NCBI GenBank assembly: GCA_009783975.1 | Contig: WRCL01000157.1 | Coordinates: 1-5,477 of the forward strand | Direction: 5' to 3' | Origin: Micrococcales bacterium | GTDB lineage: Bacteria > Actinomycetota > Actinomycetes > Actinomycetales > Cellulomonadaceae | DNA: 5,477 nt | Shown here: one piece after another, positions 4,566 through 5,477 of the stretch | Position numbering within the stretch: the first letter of the stretch is position 1 | Layout: each line of letters begins with the position of its first letter | Notes under the pieces: generated by a model | What the model saw: only the letters and a program-made list of their open reading frames with translations | What the model was told of the DNA's origin: nothing | The model's database searches: none | Translations under genes and position numbers: made by a program

Positions 4566-5477
4566 ATGGTGATGCGACGACCTGTCCTCAGCGCTGACGA
4601 GTACCGCGCCCGCGTCGTTGCCCTCGCGGCCCCGACCGGCCTGCGGACCCGACCCTTGCGCCGCTGCGCAGGACGGGTCCTGGGCGCACCGGTCCACGCA
4701 CTGGTCGACGTCCCGGGTTTCGACAACTCTGCGATGGACGGTTTTGCCGTCCACACCCTCGCTGCGCCGGCACGGTTGCCCGTCGTTGGCGTCGTCGCTG
4801 CTGGTGCAGCCCCAGGCCGGCTCGAACCTGGGTGCGCCACGCGGATCATGACCGGGGCGCCGCTGCCGCACGGAGCCGAGGCGGTCGTCGCGTTCGAAGA
4901 CGCACAGGTCGACGGTGACCACGTGATCCTCGGCCCGGTCAGCGCAGGCCAGCACGTGCGGGCCCGCGGCGAAGACACGACCGCGGGCGCTGTGGTGCTG
5001 CCCGCCGGCCGGACCCTGCGCGCCGCAGACCTCGCCGCCGCCGCCGCCGTCGGGCACGCCGAGCTCGTCGTCCACGCACGGCCCAAGGTCGCCCTTGTCA
5101 CGACCGGTGACGAGACCCAGACCCCCGGGTCCCCCCTGGCCCCGGGGCAGGTGTACGACTCCAACAGCACCTACCTTGCCGCTGCGCTACGCCGCGCCGG
5201 GGCGCGGGTCGTCGCCCGGCGGCACTGCCCAGACCAGGCCGGCCAGCTGGCTACGCTGTTCGACGACCTCGCCGCACGCGCTGACCTCCTGCTCGTCGCC
5301 GGGGGCATCTCCGCCGGCGACTTCGACGTCGTACGTGACGTCTTGGCCCAGCACGTCGTCCATGTGCGCGTCAAACCTGGAAAACCCCAGGCCGCTGGGA
5401 CCTGGCAGGGCACACCTGTCATCGCTCTGCCCGGCAACCCTGTGAGCGTCGCCGCGTCGTTCGCCGGCTTTGTGCGC
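4566..5477 (+). CDS. moeA: MoeA, molybdopterin molybdenumtransferase, 3' partial
   Basis: This gives the first 304 residues of an enzyme usually about 400 long; the frame is open to the last base. MoeA inserts molybdate into adenylylated molybdopterin, the last common step of molybdenum-cofactor synthesis in the cytoplasm. Motifs in order: VPGFDNSAMDGFAV (49-62); RIMTGAPLPHGAEAVV (93-108), the domain II/III junction signature; GEDTTAGAVVLPAGRTL (135-151); the start of the MogA-like domain III, VALVTTGDE (175-183), then YDSNSTYLAAAL (197-208); GGISAGDFD (246-254), matching the family GGVSxGxxD metal/pterin loop; and KPGKP (270-274) with ALPGNPVS (287-294). The C-terminal domain IV is cut off by the window end. 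The ATG at 4566 is followed by a second at 4572; the first is preferred because of the -10-like box 6 nt upstream. It follows narK by 42 nt on the same strand. Identification is secure; the paralogue type is not. Confidence 0.94.
   Translation, partial: MVMRRPVLSADEYRARVVALAAPTGLRTRPLRRCAGRVLGAPVHALVDVPGFDNSAMDGFAVHTLAAPARLPVVGVVAAGAAPGRLEPGCATRIMTGAPLPHGAEAVVAFEDAQVDGDHVILGPVSAGQHVRARGEDTTAGAVVLPAGRTLRAADLAAAAAVGHAELVVHARPKVALVTTGDETQTPGSPLAPGQVYDSNSTYLAAALRRAGARVVARRHCPDQAGQLATLFDDLAARADLLLVAGGISAGDFDVVRDVLAQHVVHVRVKPGKPQAAGTWQGTPVIALPGNPVSVAASFAGFVR

Noticed and set aside
3177..5075. A 632-codon open frame on the minus strand opposite narK and moeA
   Set aside because: The protein is a charged, low-complexity mixture with no recognisable motif. 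The plus strand carries two unambiguous conserved genes across the same bases.
1..5477. CRISPR arrays, tRNA or rRNA genes, riboswitches, complete insertion sequences
   Set aside because: I saw no spaced repeats of CRISPR type, no tRNA-like cloverleaf, no molybdenum-cofactor riboswitch-like leader before moeA (only 42 nt are available), and no transposase with terminal inverted repeats.

Overview
The window comes from a high-GC Gram-positive bacterium, most likely an actinomycete. The evidence is strong G/C bias at third codon positions, many long antisense open frames, GTG/ATG starts with weak Shine-Dalgarno sites, and the actinobacterial style of the nitrate transporter and Clp N-domain protein. 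I cannot name the genus from sequence alone.

Layout: (1) 1-222 (+), the 3' end of a gene whose product ends in a glycine/glutamine tandem repeat, as in Rpn/PD-(D/E)XK 'transposase-like' nucleases. (2) 223-554, about 330 bp with no convincing gene and possibly the remnant of a transposase start on the minus strand. (3) 555-1580 (+), a 341-residue protein with two Clp N-terminal repeats and a C-terminal membrane region but no AAA+ ATPase. (4) 1636-1932 (-), a 98-residue ORF resembling the extreme C-terminus of HipA-type kinases, overlapping the stop of the next gene by 4 nt. (5) 1929-2696 (-), a MoeB/ThiF-type E1-like adenylyltransferase. (6) 2697-2897, a divergent control region. (7) 2898-4523 (+), a NarK-type nitrate/nitrite MFS transporter. 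(8) 4566 to the window end (+), the first 304 residues of MoeA, molybdopterin molybdenumtransferase.

The right half has a clear theme. MoeB activates the MoaD sulphur carrier for molybdopterin synthesis, MoeA inserts molybdenum into the finished cofactor, and NarK moves nitrate and nitrite across the membrane. Together they look like the edge of a nitrate-respiration locus, where a Mo-cofactor nitrate reductase (narGHJI) would be expected just beyond the right edge; that part is inference. The left half looks like accessory or remodelled DNA: a nuclease/transposase-like tail, a gene-poor gap, an orphan Clp N-domain membrane protein and a toxin-like fragment.

I found no CRISPR array, tRNA, rRNA or complete insertion sequence, and no clearly new multi-gene system. 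The points most worth a second look are the membrane-anchored Clp N-domain protein, the HipA-like tail coupled to moeB, and a Crp/Fnr-like dyad upstream of narK.
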